Positions 1-8,430 of a DNA stretch of 64,000 nucleotides are shown in pieces. A model generated the notes under the pieces. The model saw nothing but the letters and a program-made list of their open reading frames with translations. It did no database searches and had not been told where the DNA came from. This DNA comes from Bdellovibrionales bacterium (GTDB lineage: Bacteria > Bdellovibrionota > Bdellovibrionia > Bdellovibrionales > UBA1609). Where the stretch lies: the NCBI GenBank assembly GCA_020628165.1, contig JAHDFM010000007.1:60336-124335 (forward strand), read 5' to 3'. Both the position numbers and the translations under genes were made by a program. The first letter of the stretch is position 1, and each line of letters starts with the position of its first letter.

Positions 1-201
1 AAGAAGGGACACCACCCTCAACAAGAAAAAATGAAAGAAAAGCACTCAGAAAAGATATCATTATTTGAGAAATCATTCTCATTACAAGCTGTAGTTATTA
101 AACCTAAACACGCAATCAATATTACTAATAATTTATTCATAAATACTCTCCCCAGCATTCTATTTGAAATATTAATAGAGCAATTGCTGGGTCAACTTTA
201 A
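1..201 (+). CDS. Possible C-terminal fragment of a protein cut by the window edge
   Basis: Frame 1 is open from the first base to a TAA at 199-201, 66 codons without a stop in AT-rich DNA, so it may be the end of a gene that starts upstream. The visible part has a charged stretch (QQEKMKEKHSEK) followed by a mostly hydrophobic C-terminus ending EQLLGQL. I recognise no family. The ORF track would not list it because it lacks a start inside the window. A chance open frame is possible. Confidence 0.35.
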   Translation, partial: KKGHHPQQEKMKEKHSEKISLFEKSFSLQAVVIKPKHAINITNNLFINTLPSILFEILIEQLLGQL

Positions 202-583
202 ATACTCCATTTTTGAGCTAAAAGTAATCTTGTCAATTGATTAGACAGAATTACTAACTATATTTACGTACAAAATAGAGACTTCTTATATTGAAACAGT
301 AGTATTTATAAGCAAATACTCAAACCTATAAGTTTATTAATGAGTAAGGACCCTAGATAAAAAAAGTATAAACAGCTCTCATAATGACGATGTGATCTTC
401 TCAAGTTGACCTTACTAAAGTTAATGCTTTAGACTAAAAAGTAATTTTTTTGAGGCATAACCCGTCAATTAAACTTTTAAAAATTAATTAATCATACTCT
501 CTGGATAACGTTTTTATTTAAGAGATGAAGTGCTTTTCAATATGTCCTTCTATTCGCTCAGGATGACATGATTTGTTGTATAT
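202..583. other. Non-coding AT-rich spacer
   Basis: No convincing ORF or RNA gene was seen on either strand. A degenerate copy of the TTCGCT...CAGGATGACA dispersed repeat lies at about 545-571, just before the terminator of the minus-strand gene that follows. Confidence 0.5.
541..572. repeat. Dispersed repeat copy R1 (degenerate)
   Basis: The string TCCTTCTATTCGCTCAGGATGACA resembles the fuller copies near 21 kb, 35.6 kb and 61.8 kb, which share a TTCGCTGCGCTCAGGATGAC-like core. This copy is shorter and lies next to a terminator. Confidence 0.5.
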
Positions 584-615
584 AAAAAACCAACTGCAAT
601 CACAGTTGGTTTTTT
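584..615 (-). terminator. Intrinsic terminator, probably bidirectional
   Basis: A perfect 13-bp inverted repeat, AAAAAACCAACTG / CAGTTGGTTTTTT, surrounds a 6-nt loop. The T tract forms part of the arm in both directions. It lies about 30 bp past the stop of the minus-strand coiled-coil gene and would end that transcript. Confidence 0.8.
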
Positions 616-646
616 GGGTAAATAAAAGTGAAGTGGCTTGTTTTTT

Positions 647-1690
647 TTAGATCAAGCACTTTTCAGAGACATACGACATATCTCCTTGGATTGTTGAGGT
701 CATGTACCAACCCTTGGCGAATCTTTTAGCTAGGATCTTTGTGCCTTTTTTATGGACGCCCACTTTTTGAGACTTCACACTGGCTAAACTTCTGCCATTG
801 CACTCTTTAGTTAAAATGAACTTTTTAAGACCATACTTAGCACGTGTCTTCTTATTTGAGCTGATCATCTTTTTGTAATCTAACTTTGCCTTCGCCTCGG
901 CTGATCTTACTTTTTGCTTTTGTGCTTCGATCTCTTTGCTGAGCTCTTTAATGCTTTTTAGCTCTAACTTTAACTTTCTGATTTCGTTTTTGTACTTTTC
1001 TGTGTTCTCTTCTGATCTTTTCATGATGTCTTGATTACGTTTCTTTTGCTTTTCTAGTGACGCCATTTCTCTTTTAGATTTATCACGCATCTTTTTTAAC
1101 GACGCCAAATGTGCCTTTTCTTTGGCTTTCATTTCTTGCAAAGACATCACTTGTTTTTCTTTTTCAGCCTTAGCTTCTGCTAAATCAGCTGAAACTTTTT
1201 TCTTTTCTTTTACGATCTCTAAAACGTCATTCTCTGTTCTATTGAGTTCGCTTTTGGTCATTTTTGTTTTTTCAATGTTCTCTTCCATTTTGGCTTTCAC
1301 TTTGGCGATGTCTTTTTGAAATTTTTCAATTTGTGCCTCAGCCTTAGAAGTTTTGTCGATATAGTTTTTTCTCAACTTTTTCTCATCGGCAATTTTCTTT
1401 TCCATGTCGTGGATGAGTCGTTGTGATTTCTTTTGCTCGGCCACAGCTTCTGCTTTTAATTTTTTGGCTTTTCTTTCGACTTCTTTTCTTTCTTTGAGTT
1501 CTTCTTGGTAGCGTTTTTCTGCTTCAATCGCTTCTTGCTTAATTGCATCAGCATCTGCCATCACTTCTTCCACTTCGAGATCAACATCATCCAGTGTTGA
1601 AGAGTGTGCGTAGACAGGTGAAAACATGATCATCGCCGCTAAAATAAACTTTATGTTTATTTTCCTTTTGGTTATAAAAAATAATAACAT
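647..1690 (-). CDS. Secreted coiled-coil protein with C-terminal SH3-like domain
   Basis: A 347-residue protein. An N-terminal signal peptide (hydrophobic stretch to about residue 30, ending PVYAHSS) is followed by some 240 residues of Lys/Glu/Ala-rich heptad-like sequence that should form a long coiled coil. The last 55 residues (ECNGRSLASVKSQKVGVHKKGTK onward) look like a bacterial SH3-type domain: a Cys near the start, a GWYMTS strand and a closing Cys. The ATG is preceded by AAGGGGAG at good spacing. It probably acts in the periplasm, perhaps binding peptidoglycan; that is inference. It is a single-gene unit with its own terminator. Confidence 0.7.
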   Translation of the reverse strand: MLLFFITKRKINIKFILAAMIMFSPVYAHSSTLDDVDLEVEEVMADADAIKQEAIEAEKRYQEELKERKEVERKAKKLKAEAVAEQKKSQRLIHDMEKKIADEKKLRKNYIDKTSKAEAQIEKFQKDIAKVKAKMEENIEKTKMTKSELNRTENDVLEIVKEKKKVSADLAEAKAEKEKQVMSLQEMKAKEKAHLASLKKMRDKSKREMASLEKQKKRNQDIMKRSEENTEKYKNEIRKLKLELKSIKELSKEIEAQKQKVRSAEAKAKLDYKKMISSNKKTRAKYGLKKFILTKECNGRSLASVKSQKVGVHKKGTKILAKRFAKGWYMTSTIQGDMSYVSEKCLI

Positions 1691-2357
1691 ATACGTACTC
1701 CCCTTTTATTTACTATACCTAAGTTTCGGTCTAGACGTTTGGTAACATTAATATCTCAAACAGTGTCTAACTAATATACTGTGCAATTTGAAAAGCTGTT
1801 TTTAGGCTTTAAAGTTCCCAACCTGTTTCAATATCGGCCATTTATCCCCGCACAAAGGGCAATAAAGGCTTATTTTTATTTATAAAAAAGTTGAAATCTC
1901 TAAATGGAACCACTTGAGCAGCTTTAGAAAGCAGCTAATTATAGGTACTTACGAAGCTCCTCCCAAAATTTATAATTTTTTTACGCTCAAAAATTATATA
2001 TTTAACATTTTGCGAATTTCGTATAGGTTTCTCATTCGGTTTGAATGTTCTCACATTCATACTCACTTTGGCGGCCTGGCCCCCTCCCCCCCTAACCAGG
2101 TCGCTATTTTTTTTTCATATACATCAGACAAAAAATTAGCTTTTGACCCAAAGTCATTTCATTCTATTAAGAAGTAAAAAACGGAACCAATATAGCAGTC
2201 TCTAACAAGGTCTTCTGTTCTAATTGAATCTAAACTCTTTTTTAATCTTAAAAAAACTAGATGAACCTCCCATATTTCCAAAAAATACCTTACTACTTTT
2301 AACCATATTTAAGTCTCACAACTTTAAATTTGCTTTGTTATTCAATAACATATCTGT
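1691..2357. other. Long intergenic region between divergent genes
   Basis: This 667-bp region separates the coiled-coil gene (minus) from the amidase (plus) and must hold both promoters. The listed ORF at 1914-2177 starts at TTG without a ribosome binding site and has an implausible composition. A C-rich run (CCCCTCCCCCCCTAACC) at about 2080-2096 stands out in AT-rich DNA. No clear promoter hexamers or RNA gene were found. Confidence 0.5.
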
Positions 2358-3149
2358 ATGACTAAAATTCTCTTATTCATTCTTTGTATGAGTTGTTTGC
2401 AAGTGTCTGCAAAACAAATTGTTGTTATCGACCCAGGTCACGGTGGTGATGAACGTGGAGCCGTTAACGGCAAGTATGAAGAGGCCGACCTCGCATTACA
2501 AGTCTCAAAAAAAGTAAATGCACTCTTACTCAAAGAAAAAAACATAAGACCCTATTTAACTCGCACTGTAGACAAAACCATGTCTCTGCATGAGCGAGTT
2601 GTCTTTGCTCAAAACCTCAAGGCTGATCTTTTTGTCAGCATTCACATCAATGCTTCTACCAATAAAAGAGCTCAAGGCGGAGAAGTGTATATCAAAAACC
2701 AACTCACTCCAGCCAAAGAAAAAGCGTACCTTGCTCAGTTTGAAAACGGCAAATCAAAACACCCTCCTAAAAAAGTGAAAGACTCCATGTTTTTTAGAAG
2801 AACAAAAAACACCGAGCTCGTGGGAATCTTAGAAAGTGTTAACGACACTTTTAATTTAAAACTGGCAAGCCTCGTCGCTAAAGACATCTTAACAGCATGG
2901 GGCGGTAAAAAAAGACTCTATCATGAACGCATTCACCAAGCCCCTTTTTACGTCGTCAAATACAACAAAATGCCGGCCATACTTGTTGAGCTTGGTTTTA
3001 TTTCAAACACCTTTGAAGCCAAAAAATTATCCACCAAGAGTTATCAGATGAAGCTTGCCAAGGGCATTGTCAAAGGCATTGTCAACTACTTTGAGCGCAT
3101 CGAAGCTCAACCGGAAACTCCTTTGTATTCTCGCGTTCTTGAGCAATAA
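2358..3149 (+). CDS. N-acetylmuramoyl-L-alanine amidase (Amidase_3)
   Basis: A zinc amidase that cuts the bond between MurNAc and the stem peptide of peptidoglycan. Residues 1-18 are a signal peptide. The catalytic domain starts with VVIDPGHGG (zinc-ligand His28), then a Glu ligand near residue 41, HINAS (His97) and ILVELGFISN, which carries the catalytic Glu211. At 263 residues it is little more than the catalytic domain, with no AMIN or SPOR domain. The family acts in the periplasm in cell separation or wall recycling. It opens a plus-strand housekeeping run and lies 51 bp before rph. Confidence 0.9.
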   Translation: MTKILLFILCMSCLQVSAKQIVVIDPGHGGDERGAVNGKYEEADLALQVSKKVNALLLKEKNIRPYLTRTVDKTMSLHERVVFAQNLKADLFVSIHINASTNKRAQGGEVYIKNQLTPAKEKAYLAQFENGKSKHPPKKVKDSMFFRRTKNTELVGILESVNDTFNLKLASLVAKDILTAWGGKKRLYHERIHQAPFYVVKYNKMPAILVELGFISNTFEAKKLSTKSYQMKLAKGIVKGIVNYFERIEAQPETPLYSRVLEQ

Positions 3150-3200
3150 CTTTAAGTTGCTAGCATTGACAAAATCTCCCCCAGTTGTTTAATTGATTTT

Positions 3201-3917
3201 ATGAGAACAGATGGTCGTACCCCCAATGAAATGCGTAAAGTAGAAATTACTCCTGAAGTTAATAGATATGCTGAAGGCAGTGTTAAAATAAGTTTTGGAA
3301 ACACTGTGGTCCTTTGTACGGCCACCGTTGAGGAGAAAGTTCCAAAGTGGTTGCACGGCAGCAAAAAAGGCTGGGTCACAGCTGAGTACGGCATGCTGCC
3401 AAGGTCCACTCACAACCGTATTCACCGAGACAAAGCCACTAACAGTGGTCGCTCGCAAGAGATCTCTAGACTCATCGGCCGTAGCTTAAGAGCTGCCATC
3501 GATTTAGGAAAACTCGGCGAACGCCAAATCTTTGTGGACTGTGACGTCATTCAAGCCGATGGAGGCACCCGCACAGCAGCGATCACTGGCGGTTTCGTGG
3601 CATTAGCATTGGCTTGTAAGTACTTACAAGATCAAAAAACCATTCAAGAGTGGCCCATAAAAAATTACATTTCAGCCATCAGTGTGGGCTCACAAGATGG
3701 CAATGCTATCCTTGATCTCAACTACGATGAAGACTCCAACATTGGCACTGACATTAATTTTGTGATGGATGACAACAACAACTTCATAGAAATTCAAGGC
3801 ACTGCTGAGCAGATGGCTTTTTCGAAAAATGACCTCAATAACTTTATTGAGCTTGCCGAAATTGGCTGCACTCAACTCATTGAGATGCAAAAGAACATCA
3901 TTGATGGAGCATTGTAA
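3201..3917 (+). CDS. rph: Ribonuclease PH
   Basis: A phosphorolytic 3'-to-5' exoribonuclease that trims the 3' ends of tRNA precursors. At 238 residues it has the usual full length. It begins MRTDGRTPNEMR, as the family does, and keeps the GRSLRAAIDL arginine segment, DCDVIQADGGTRTAAITGG and the phosphate-site neighbourhood, and DLNYDEDSNIGTD with acidic residues. It acts as a hexameric ring in the cytoplasm. Only two bases separate it from rdgB; the rph-rdgB pairing is common in bacteria and suggests one transcript. Confidence 0.95.
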   Translation: MRTDGRTPNEMRKVEITPEVNRYAEGSVKISFGNTVVLCTATVEEKVPKWLHGSKKGWVTAEYGMLPRSTHNRIHRDKATNSGRSQEISRLIGRSLRAAIDLGKLGERQIFVDCDVIQADGGTRTAAITGGFVALALACKYLQDQKTIQEWPIKNYISAISVGSQDGNAILDLNYDEDSNIGTDINFVMDDNNNFIEIQGTAEQMAFSKNDLNNFIELAEIGCTQLIEMQKNIIDGAL

Positions 3918-3919
3918 GT

Positions 3920-4513
3920 ATGGATATTTGGATCGCAACTTCAAATTCCAACAAGCTCAAAGAGTTTAAAGACCTCATCACTGGCAAAAACATACTGATC
4001 AAGTCGCAAAACGAACTCGATTACTACACCTCTCCGGAAGAAACGGGAGAGACTTTTTTTGACAACGCCAAAATCAAAGCGACCTCTTTTTATAAAACTC
4101 TCAACCTAGAAAATGGCTTAGTGCTTGCCGAAGACTCCGGCTTGGTGGTCGAAGGTTTGGGGGGTCTACCAGGAATACACTCTGCTCGCTATGCCGGCCC
4201 CAATGCCCGTGATACTGAAAATAACGCTAAATTATTAAAAATGCTCAAATTCAAATCTCCGAATAATAGAAAAGCTCACTTCTACTGCAGCATTTGTTTT
4301 ATCGACGCTGGCGGAGAGGTGAAAGAGTACACCGGACAACTCGATGGTCAAATTGCCAAAAAGTTAACGGGCACAACAGGTTTTGGTTACGACCCACTGT
4401 TTATTCCAGATGGAGAAACACAGTCATTAGCTGAACTTGGGCCTGCTTTTAAAAATAAACACTCCCACCGTTCAAAAGCTTTTAAAAAATTCATTGCTGA
4501 CCTGCCATTATAA
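3920..4513 (+). CDS. rdgB: XTP/dITP pyrophosphatase (RdgB/HAM1)
   Basis: It hydrolyses non-canonical purine triphosphates (dITP, XTP, ITP) to monophosphates and so cleans the nucleotide pool. At 197 residues it has normal length. Motifs: ATSNSNKLKEF at the N-terminus, AEDSGLVVEGLGGLPGIHSARYAG with the catalytic Asp, TTGFGYDPLFIPDG, and KNKHSHRSKAFKKF at the C-terminus. TGGAG at the end of rph serves as ribosome binding site, so the two genes are likely translated together. Confidence 0.95.
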   Translation: MDIWIATSNSNKLKEFKDLITGKNILIKSQNELDYYTSPEETGETFFDNAKIKATSFYKTLNLENGLVLAEDSGLVVEGLGGLPGIHSARYAGPNARDTENNAKLLKMLKFKSPNNRKAHFYCSICFIDAGGEVKEYTGQLDGQIAKKLTGTTGFGYDPLFIPDGETQSLAELGPAFKNKHSHRSKAFKKFIADLPL

Positions 4514-4617
4514 CAACGAGCTCAACTGTTTTTGTGTGAACTGCTCGTCGACTAACTTATGACTTTTTTTTATGGTTTTTAGGTTTCTGCCATCACTGAG
4601 TAGACATAATAATTAGA

Positions 4618-5580
4618 ATGAGTTACGTTCCTGCCATGGCTGATTTGAAGATATTTTCAGGAAACTCCAACCCTGAATTCGCACAAAAAGTGGCTGAGCA
4701 CGCTGGTGCTGAGCTTGGTAGATGTGATATTTCGCGCTTCGCCGATGGAGAGGTTCAAGTCGAAATTCACGAAAGTGTTCGAGGGAAGGATTGCTTTATC
4801 ATTCAAAGCACCTGTCCTCCAGTGAATCAAAACTATATGGAACTCTTCATACTTATAGATTCACTCCTCAGAGCCTCGGCCAACGAAATCACTGCTGTCA
4901 TGCCTTACTACGGATACGCCAGACAAGATCGCAAAGTGGCTCCAAGAGCCCCTATCTCAGCGAAAACAGTTGCTAAACTTCTTAACACAGCTGGCGCCAA
5001 CCGCTTATTATCTGTTGATTTACATTCATCTCAAATACAAGGGTTCTTTGACGGGCCAGTGGATCACATTTACGCCATTCCAACATTGGCAAAATCCTGG
5101 CGTGATAACTACGGCTACGGTGATGAGTTTGTTGCTGTTAGCCCAGATGCCGGCGGCGTTGAAAGGGTGCGCGCTTTCGCTAAAAGAATTGAGTGCTCTA
5201 TCGCCATTATCGACAAGCGACGAACTGGGCCCAATGAAGCTAAAGCCTTGAATTTAATAGGAGAAGTCAAAGGAAAGACAGCCATTATTTTGGACGATAT
5301 GATCGACACGGCCGGAACTTTGACACAAGCAGTTGACAGCATACTCAGTAATGGTGCAAAAAGAGTGATTGCAGTTGCTACTCACCCTGTTTTATCGGGT
5401 CCGGCGATCAGTCGTTTGACGGAAAGCCCTATTGAAAAGATTTGGGTCACTGACACCATCCCTCTCTCTGGGCCAGCAAAAGATTGTGGCAAGATTGAAG
5501 TTGTGAGTGTTGCACCTGTAGTTGCTGAAGTGATCAAGCGTATTAATCGCTACGACTCAGTCAGCTCATTGTTTGATTAA
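4618..5580 (+). CDS. prs: Ribose-phosphate pyrophosphokinase
   Basis: It makes PRPP from ribose 5-phosphate and ATP, the entry compound for purine, pyrimidine, histidine, tryptophan and NAD synthesis. Full length at about 320 residues. It shows KIFSGNSNPEFA at the start, PYYGYARQDRK (ATP-side motif), DLHSSQIQGFF, and DDMIDTAGTL, the PRPP/ribose-phosphate loop. The first ATG lacks a clear ribosome binding site; the family usually begins closer to KIF, so the ATG at 4636 is a good alternative. A CATAAT box at 4605-4610 hints at a promoter here. Confidence 0.95.
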   Translation: MSYVPAMADLKIFSGNSNPEFAQKVAEHAGAELGRCDISRFADGEVQVEIHESVRGKDCFIIQSTCPPVNQNYMELFILIDSLLRASANEITAVMPYYGYARQDRKVAPRAPISAKTVAKLLNTAGANRLLSVDLHSSQIQGFFDGPVDHIYAIPTLAKSWRDNYGYGDEFVAVSPDAGGVERVRAFAKRIECSIAIIDKRRTGPNEAKALNLIGEVKGKTAIILDDMIDTAGTLTQAVDSILSNGAKRVIAVATHPVLSGPAISRLTESPIEKIWVTDTIPLSGPAKDCGKIEVVSVAPVVAEVIKRINRYDSVSSLFD

Positions 5581-5609
5581 TTTTAAAACCATTAGAAAGG
5601 ACGATTAAA

Positions 5610-6248
5610 ATGGCGGGAAAACAAATTGAAATCAAAGCTATATCAAGAAATACAGGAAAGCACAGCTCTAGAGCACTAAGAAGAGAGCGCTTAGTTCCTG
5701 CCATTGGATACGGTCCTAAAACTGAAAATTTTAACTTTGCCATCACTGAAAATGACGTAGCTAGATATGCCAACAGCAAGTACGAGAACGAAATTTTTAA
5801 ACTCGTTTCAGATGATAGCTCTATTAACGGTAAATTAGTTCTTAAAAAAGATATGACAGTTCATCCGGTGAGCCGTCGCCCCGTTCACCTCGACTTTTTT
5901 GTGCCTGATATGACTCAAAAAGTAAAAGTTGAAGTTGAAATCAACTTTGAAGGAACTCCAAAAGGCACTAAAGAAGGCGGTATCTTCAACATTCTTATGA
6001 GAAAGGTAGAAGTTGAGTGTTTACCAACTGAAATACCTGACACTGTGACTGTTGATGTTTCTGATTTAGGCCTCAACGAAGTTCTTCACGTTGCCAAAAT
6101 TGACCTTGGTTCTGATAAAATCAAAATGATCACTTCTGAAGAAGAGACGCTAGCTACAGTTGCTGCAGCCAAAGAAGAAAAAGCAACTCCAGAGGGTGAA
6201 GGTGACGCCGCCGCTGCTGCTGATGCCAAGCCTGAAGATAAGAAGTAA
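5610..6248 (+). CDS. rplY: 50S ribosomal protein L25 (TL5/CTC form)
   Basis: It binds 5S rRNA in the large ribosomal subunit. The 212 residues form the two-domain CTC-type protein: an N-terminal L25 barrel (about 1-95, with SRALRRERLVPAIGYG and PVHLDFF) and a C-terminal beta domain (KVEVEINFEGTPKGTKEGGIF). The last 35 residues are Ala/Glu/Lys-rich and probably disordered. AGAAAGGA precedes the ATG. It lies between prs and pth, the common prs-ctc-pth order. Confidence 0.95.
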   Translation: MAGKQIEIKAISRNTGKHSSRALRRERLVPAIGYGPKTENFNFAITENDVARYANSKYENEIFKLVSDDSSINGKLVLKKDMTVHPVSRRPVHLDFFVPDMTQKVKVEVEINFEGTPKGTKEGGIFNILMRKVEVECLPTEIPDTVTVDVSDLGLNEVLHVAKIDLGSDKIKMITSEEETLATVAAAKEEKATPEGEGDAAAAADAKPEDKK

Positions 6249-6279
6249 GCCAACATTCATCTTTGATTGAACTTAAACT

Positions 6280-6846
6280 ATGTACGCAATTGTTGGCCTG
6301 GGAAACCACGGCTCGAAATATCAACTGACCCGACACAATATTGGTTTTTTAGTTGCCGATGGTCTGCACAATTTTGTGGGGGCCAATACTTATAACAATG
6401 AAAAAAAAGCTCTTGTTGCTAAGGCAAACGTCGAAGGCGAAAGAGCTCTTCTTATAAAACCTCAAACTTATATGAACAACTCTGGCGAATCCGTCACTGC
6501 CTTGTTGAATTATTACAAAATTGACATCAAAAACCTCATTGTTATTCAAGACGATATCGATCAAGAGTTTGGCAAAATAAAATTGCAACAAGCCCGCGGT
6601 CACGGAGGCCACAATGGCATTCGCAACATACACCAGTTACTTGGCACTAATGATTATGTCCGTTTAAAATTTGGCGTCGGTCGCCCCAACGGTAAGATGG
6701 ATGTGGCTGATTACGTTTTACAAAACTTTAATGACAATGAACTAGAACAGCTCAAAGATGAATTTTTAGGCCTTGCCTGCGACGCTGTTTCTAGTTTTGT
6801 AAAAAATGGCTTTACAAAAACTGCAAATATCTTCAACGCTTTATAA
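6280..6846 (+). CDS. pth: Peptidyl-tRNA hydrolase
   Basis: It releases peptides from prematurely dropped peptidyl-tRNA so that the tRNA can be reused. At 188 residues it has the family length. The start is VGLGNHGSKYQLTRHNIGF with catalytic His19; the usual GLGNPG is GLGNHG here. Other family marks are YMNNSGESV, IQDDIDQEFGK with the catalytic Asp, and GHGGHNGIRNI. It lies 31 bp after rplY and 14 bp before ychF. Confidence 0.95.
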   Translation: MYAIVGLGNHGSKYQLTRHNIGFLVADGLHNFVGANTYNNEKKALVAKANVEGERALLIKPQTYMNNSGESVTALLNYYKIDIKNLIVIQDDIDQEFGKIKLQQARGHGGHNGIRNIHQLLGTNDYVRLKFGVGRPNGKMDVADYVLQNFNDNELEQLKDEFLGLACDAVSSFVKNGFTKTANIFNAL

Positions 6847-6860
6847 CAAGGACTATAACT

Positions 6861-7961
6861 ATGAGCTTACAATGTGGAATTGTTGGTTTACCAAACGTTG
6901 GCAAAAGCACTCTTTTTAACGCTCTCACAAGCGCAAAAGCAGAGTCTGCTAACTACCCTTTTTGCACCATTGATCCCAACGTGGGTGTGGTCACAGTTCC
7001 AGATCCTCGCTTAGACCAGATCACTCAGCTAGTGAAGCCCAAAGAAACTGTTCCAACAGCCATGGAATTTGTCGACATCGCAGGCCTTGTTGCAGGTGCC
7101 AGCAAAGGAGAAGGGCTCGGCAATCAATTTTTAGCAAACATCAGAGAAACCGATGCCATCTTACATGTCGTGCGCTGTTTTGATGATGACAACGTCATTC
7201 ACGTTTCTGGAAACGTCGACCCACAAAGAGACATTGAAACCATCAATACTGAACTTATGCTTGCAGACCTTGAGAGTGTAGAAAAACGTTTGCAAAAAAC
7301 TAAAAAAGTGGCTCGTGCAGGCAACGACAAAAAACTTCAAGCCGAACTCAAAATCATTGAAGACATTCACGCTAGCCTTGAGGCTGGCAAACCCGCGCGT
7401 GTGGTCGAAGTCAATGAAAATTATCTATACCTAGTTAAAGAGTTACAACTGCTCACCACCAAGCCTGTTCTTTATGTTTGCAATGTAGCAGAAGATTCTT
7501 TGGGTACAGATAATAACCCTTACGTTAACACTGTGAAAAGCATTGCTCAGTCTGAAAACAATGAGACTATTGTCGTGTGCAGCTCATTAGAAAGTGAAAT
7601 TTCAACTCTTGAGCCAAACGAACGAGTTGAGTTTTTAGAAGCTGCTGGTCTTGAAGAACCAGGTCTTAACCGCCTCATTCGCGAAAGTTATAAGCTCCTC
7701 AACCTCATCACCTACTTCACTGCTGGTGAAAAAGAAGTGCGCGCCTGGACTATTAAAAGAGGGTTCAAGGCTCCGCAAGCAGCAGGAGTGATTCACTCTG
7801 ACTTTGAGCGAGGTTTTATTCGCGCGGAGACTTATCACTGCCAAGATCTTTTTGACTTAAAAACAGAAACAGCAGTGAAAGATGCTGGTAAGTACCGCTC
7901 AGAAGGAAAAGAGTACTTGGTGAAAGATGGTGACGTAATGCTCTTTCGCTTTAACGTATAA
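6861..7961 (+). CDS. ychF: Ribosome-binding ATPase/GTPase YchF (OBG family)
   Basis: A P-loop protein of the OBG family that prefers ATP and binds ribosomes; it is linked to stress control. At 366 residues it is full length. Visible are GLPNVGKST (P-loop), FVDIAGLVAGASKGEGLGNQFL (switch II), CNVAEDS in place of the usual NKxD base motif, which is normal for YchF, and a C-terminal TGS domain ending KDGDVMLFRFNV. CAAGGACT precedes the ATG. It is the last gene of the run; no strong terminator follows. Confidence 0.95.
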   Translation: MSLQCGIVGLPNVGKSTLFNALTSAKAESANYPFCTIDPNVGVVTVPDPRLDQITQLVKPKETVPTAMEFVDIAGLVAGASKGEGLGNQFLANIRETDAILHVVRCFDDDNVIHVSGNVDPQRDIETINTELMLADLESVEKRLQKTKKVARAGNDKKLQAELKIIEDIHASLEAGKPARVVEVNENYLYLVKELQLLTTKPVLYVCNVAEDSLGTDNNPYVNTVKSIAQSENNETIVVCSSLESEISTLEPNERVEFLEAAGLEEPGLNRLIRESYKLLNLITYFTAGEKEVRAWTIKRGFKAPQAAGVIHSDFERGFIRAETYHCQDLFDLKTETAVKDAGKYRSEGKEYLVKDGDVMLFRFNV

Positions 7962-8430
7962 AAACCTCTCACTACGCAGGTTGCAATAGGTTATTTTTTA
8001 AGGTTGAGCTCTTGTGGTGCTGTTTTTTTATTTCTAATCAACACAAATACTTTAGAAATTGATCTTTTTTTAATTGAACTGAACTTGACTATATAAAACC
8101 TAGAAAGACTCACTAAAATCCTTGCAAAAAAATAGTTGTAAAAACATTATTATTAAAATTTTTCACTGCTCTGTGACAGAAATTTAGTCAACTTTTACGC
8201 TGACCAAAACTAAGTCTTTATAATTAAACATCTATTTTAAAAACACTCTTTAAAAAATGTTTGAGTTAACAATCAAAATAATAAAATTTTTTTTGACCGC
8301 GACCACTCCCACTTTTGTCTAGATAGATGCATTCAACATGAATGTAGAGTTTCGCAAAAGCTTCTACTTATCACGGCAGAACTCATATAGAATAAGACTT
8401 ACCAGTTTTCACTTACAAATGGAGTTCTAT
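7962..8430. other. Intergenic region upstream of the lytic transglycosylase
   Basis: AT-rich DNA with no supported gene. A short AACCT...AGGTT stem just after ychF could weakly assist termination. TTGACC at 8293-8298 resembles a -35 box, but no matching -10 box at proper spacing was found. The ORF-track extension 8338-8430 is placed here because a better start lies at 8431. Confidence 0.4.

Noticed and set aside
1914-2177. 87-aa ORF in the intergenic region before the amidase
   Set aside because: TTG start without ribosome binding site, odd composition (Pro/Cys-rich run over a C-rich tract) and no recognisable family.
8293-8325. Promoter before the lytic transglycosylase (TTGACC ... TAGATA)
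   Set aside because: The spacing of 21 bases is too long and the 17-base position has no -10 match.
8338-8430. N-terminal extension of the lytic transglycosylase in the ORF track
   Set aside because: The TTG at 8431 has GGAG at proper spacing and begins a signal peptide, while the upstream 31 codons look non-coding.
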